Part shown: positions 5,436 through 7,558 of the stretch, one piece after another
Position numbering within the stretch: the stretch's first letter is position 1
Layout of the letters: each line of letters opens with the position of its first letter
Assembly: GCA_030671945.1 (NCBI GenBank)
Contig: DAOVHJ010000119.1
Location: 1-7,558 of the forward strand
Source: Candidatus Heimdallarchaeota archaeon
GTDB taxonomy: Archaea > Asgardarchaeota > Heimdallarchaeia > JABLTI01
Length of the DNA stretch: 7,558 bases
Direction: 5' to 3'
Translations under genes and position numbers: made by a program
Notes under the pieces: model-generated
Database searches by the model: none
What the model saw: only the letters and a program-made list of their open reading frames with translations
Told to the model about the DNA's origin: nothing

Positions 5436-6728
5436 TCATTTCAACTCTGTACTTATTTGATCATTTAATTCCATTTCAATATCAGTTTCTAATTGAACCA
5501 ATCTATTATCATCAACGATTTGTTCCCCATTTCGATATCTTGTTCCCACATATAAATCTGGTTCATATTCTCTTCCTCTCCAAGTTGTCTTTTTAGTGAT
5601 AAGTAATTCTAAAGCGGAATAACCCAATAAGAAACAAAACATAAAGAAAACTAAGGGATAAAAAGTATAGGTAACCCATTGATGGGCTCCTTTCTTATTC
5701 CAATAAATAAACACAGACAAACCACAAACAACATACAAGATAGCTGCAAATAGAATATATATCCAATGAAGGCCAACTGGATTAAGAAGATAATTTCTGA
5801 TTGCTAAAGAAAGTGCCACTGGAGCAAACATTCCCCATAAAAACCAAAGTAATGCGCCTGTGATTTGCTTTGGAGGAGTGAGTTTTGTTCCAGGGAAGAG
5901 ACATTTCTTCCAACCATTCCAACATTGTTTTGGTGAATCAGGATACATACGTGTATAGACTAGTTTTGTGCCATCTATAAAAAACAAACGACGAAGTCTA
6001 GTTTTCACAACTCGAGCTAAAGCTAGATCTTCAACAATGGAACCTTTGAGAGCTTCATGCCCACCAAATTTCTCATAATCCTTGCGATTAAAAAGCATGT
6101 ATTGTCCTGAAGCAGTATAATTCTTCTGTTTATCAGGATTGTTTACACTATTTCTTCCACCATATGTCAAATTGGATGCGAAATAGAAAACAGGATTAAT
6201 AGCTTCCCACCAGCTTTTAATTCTTTGAAATGGGAAGACACTTACTAATGCTGCATTTCTTTCCATTGCTACTTTAATGAAATGTTTGAGAGATTCTGGT
6301 GTGTGCTCTGTATCTGCATCTACAAAGAGTAAATAATCACCTTTTGCTTCTTTATAACCTAAATGACATCCCCAATTCTTTCCAACCCAACCGGGGGGGA
6401 CAATTTTATCTATTACTACTTTATCAACAAATGATTTTGCCATTTCAACTGTTCTATCGGATGACCCACCATCTGAAACAATAATTTCATATCTAGAATA
6501 ATTCAATTCTTTCAGAGATTGCAGACAAAGCGCAATATTACTCTCTTCATTATAAGTAGGAACAATGATACTGACAAAAGGTTGCTCATAATCATCTTTA
6601 ATTAGTTTTTTTGGTGTTACCCCTTTCTTTCCACTTATTGTTAATAGAAAATAGAACAAAGCAAAAAATACTAAAATTAAATAAGCACCGCCACCAGTAA
6701 TTAGGAATATTTGCACTGCAGTAATCAA
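5436..6728 (-). CDS. Membrane-anchored family 2 glycosyltransferase
   Basis: A 430-residue GT2 enzyme with the active domain in the cytoplasm between membrane segments. Order: N-terminal membrane helix (about 5-30), GT-A domain starting VSIIVPTYNEE (52-62), nucleotide-sugar site VSDGGSSDRT (84-93), PPGWVGKNWG (111-120), DAD metal motif (137-139), acceptor-side ED in VEDLALAR (232-239, putative base Asp234), then three membrane helices (about 290-310, 320-342, 352-376) and a hydrophilic tail. The PGWvGKnwa and EDlaLA motifs place it near the CrtQ / HpnB-type glycosyltransferases that act on isoprenoid or hopanoid lipids, so a lipid acceptor is likely but unproven. The start is TTG with AGGAGA nine bases upstream; a GTG four codons in is less well spaced. 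Neighbours give no pathway clue. Confidence 0.85.
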   Translation of the reverse strand: MITAVQIFLITGGGAYLILVFFALFYFLLTISGKKGVTPKKLIKDDYEQPFVSIIVPTYNEESNIALCLQSLKELNYSRYEIIVSDGGSSDRTVEMAKSFVDKVVIDKIVPPGWVGKNWGCHLGYKEAKGDYLLFVDADTEHTPESLKHFIKVAMERNAALVSVFPFQRIKSWWEAINPVFYFASNLTYGGRNSVNNPDKQKNYTASGQYMLFNRKDYEKFGGHEALKGSIVEDLALARVVKTRLRRLFFIDGTKLVYTRMYPDSPKQCWNGWKKCLFPGTKLTPPKQITGALLWFLWGMFAPVALSLAIRNYLLNPVGLHWIYILFAAILYVVCGLSVFIYWNKKGAHQWVTYTFYPLVFFMFCFLLGYSALELLITKKTTWRGREYEPDLYVGTRYRNGEQIVDDNRLVQLETDIEMELNDQISTELK

Positions 6729-6737
6729 ATTGCCTTA

Positions 6738-6743
6738 TCTCCT
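6738..6743 (-). promoter_or_regulatory. Shine-Dalgarno site for the TTG start of the glycosyltransferase
   Basis: AGGAGA on the minus strand with a 9-base spacer to TTG 6728. This selects TTG over the internal GTG. Confidence 0.6.
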
Positions 6744-6823
6744 GTTTAGTTTCGAGCCATTTTTCCTACTAAAGTTCTATAATTCTGAATATTTCTCTAT
6801 TGACTAAAGCAATAAACATTGGA

Positions 6824-6833
6824 CTATTTATAA
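6824..6833 (-). promoter_or_regulatory. TATA-like box for the glycosyltransferase
   Basis: The minus strand reads TTATAAATAG, nearly the same core as the box of the divergent gene. It would give a leader of roughly 70-75 bases before TTG 6728. The rest of the 251-base gap 6729-6979 shows no coding signal and no RNA gene that I can recognise. Confidence 0.35.
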
Positions 6834-6933
6834 TTTTTCAATCATTGTCCATATTGAGTAGGTAATATTATTTTATGTATATAAAATATTGCCAAACCTT
6901 TTACGTAAAAATAAATTTTCTTTATGAGTAAGA

Positions 6934-6942
6934 TTATAAATA
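6934..6942 (+). promoter_or_regulatory. TATA box for the right-edge gene
   Basis: TTATAAATA followed by AAAGG is a strong archaeal TATA-like element. Its centre lies about 42 bases before ATG 6980, predicting a start of transcription near 6964 and a 15-base leader that still includes the GGAAG motif at 6968-6972. A weaker alternative, TATATAAAATA, is at 6878-6888. Confidence 0.5.
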
Positions 6943-6979
6943 AAAGGTTGGTTGAATAATAAATCATGGAAGTAATATT

Positions 6980-7558
6980 ATGTTTTCACTAGGTTTGAAT
7001 TCTTTTAAATCTGTAAGAGCGGGACAAAAAATTGAACGTGTAACAAAGAAATATTCGAAGATAGCCTATGATACCTGGAAAAATGTTATTAGAAATTTCA
7101 ACATGGATTTTAAATTATTTCTTAAAGAAAATGATGAAAAACTAGCAGAGTATGAGAATTCTCTTGTATTTATGGAGATGCATGCTTTCACAAAGAGATT
7201 AGCAAATGTACAAAACTTGGCTTCATGGGGTTTTTATCATTCGGCATTATTAGAACTGAGATTTATGTTAGAAACAACAATCCTTGCATTTTATTTAGAT
7301 AATCAATTACCTAATACTGATCATTCAGAGAAAATCAAGCTTATGCAGAAACACAAAGGGGAACTTTGGGGACAACGACTTCGCAGACGTACCTACATGT
7401 ATGATAAACAATTTGGAGATGAAGTCGAGAAAGTCATTCAAGCTATCAATGTTTCTATAGATGAATATATGGCTGATAATTCTGTTGAGACTTGGAAGGA
7501 GAAAAACCTGCTTTTCAGTGTTAGAGATTTCGATGAATGTGTTTTCCACAGCAAAAAT
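6980..7558 (+). CDS. Unrecognised helical protein, 3' end missing
   Basis: An open frame of 193 codons starts at ATG 6980 and runs off the right edge. GGAAG lies seven bases upstream and a strong TATA box about 42 bases upstream, so the start is well supported. I do not recognise the family. The N-terminus is basic (many Lys/Arg in 10-35), with no signal peptide or membrane helix. The middle is rich in predicted helices, notably ASWGFYHSALLELRFMLETT and the residues after it (81-106), whose 'R--lE' pattern with following hydrophobics recalls DUF5677-like or HEPN-like helical bundles. A basic patch GQRLRRRTY (131-139) follows. This resemblance is weak. It is divergent from the glycosyltransferase across a 251-base spacer, with which it may share regulation. 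Confidence 0.65.
   Translation, partial: MFSLGLNSFKSVRAGQKIERVTKKYSKIAYDTWKNVIRNFNMDFKLFLKENDEKLAEYENSLVFMEMHAFTKRLANVQNLASWGFYHSALLELRFMLETTILAFYLDNQLPNTDHSEKIKLMQKHKGELWGQRLRRRTYMYDKQFGDEVEKVIQAINVSIDEYMADNSVETWKEKNLLFSVRDFDECVFHSKN

Noticed and set aside
6729..6979. RNA gene in the divergent spacer
   Set aside because: No tRNA-like cloverleaf, kink-turn or GC-rich stem is visible; the spacer is AT-rich and explained by two promoters.
7325..7549. Minus-strand open frame of 74 codons
   Set aside because: It lies entirely antisense to the right-edge gene, which has a promoter, SD and start; no SD or family signal supports the shadow.
1..7558. CRISPR array or cas operon, prompted by the CARF-like protein
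   Set aside because: No regularly spaced repeats and no Cas protein motifs are present in the window.

Overview
The window is AT-rich, tightly packed and archaeal in character. Translation signals are strong Shine-Dalgarno (SD) motifs, often ahead of TTG starts, and AT-rich TATA-like boxes sit about 25-45 bases before several starts. A formylmethanofuran:tetrahydromethanopterin formyltransferase (Ftr), an Arf-family small GTPase and a CARF-like regulator are all present. Arf-like GTPases together with C1 metabolism in an AT-rich genome suggest an Asgard archaeon (Heimdall/Loki-like). That assignment is inference from gene content only.

Left part, all on the minus strand (1-2919). A truncated Rossmann-fold sensor of the CARF / HFX_2341 (DUF6293) type runs off the left edge at 1-322. 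Next come an Arf-like GTPase (426-1001), a short frameshifted remnant resembling the C-terminus of a nucleotidyltransferase (1122-1345), a YaaA/DUF6884-like protein (1346-2044), and a SLOG-fold protein fused to a winged helix (2050-2919). The last two form a two-gene operon with a 5-bp gap.

Centre (2920-4388). A 125-bp divergent promoter region separates the SLOG operon from a plus-strand HD-domain protein that is strikingly SAMHD1-like. It keeps the catalytic residues and also positions matching the GTP-allosteric residues of human SAMHD1. A nucleotide-sensor-like regulator, a conserved partner and a predicted dNTP hydrolase on one shared promoter region make the best candidate here for a functional module, possibly in nucleotide-pool control or defence. 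The link is inferred from arrangement, not shown.

Right part (4389-7558). Ftr and a membrane-anchored family 2 glycosyltransferase lie on the minus strand, and Ftr converges with the HD gene across a shared hairpin. A divergent, unrecognised helical protein starts at 6980 and runs off the right edge. I see no tRNA, rRNA, CRISPR array, transposase or IS ends.
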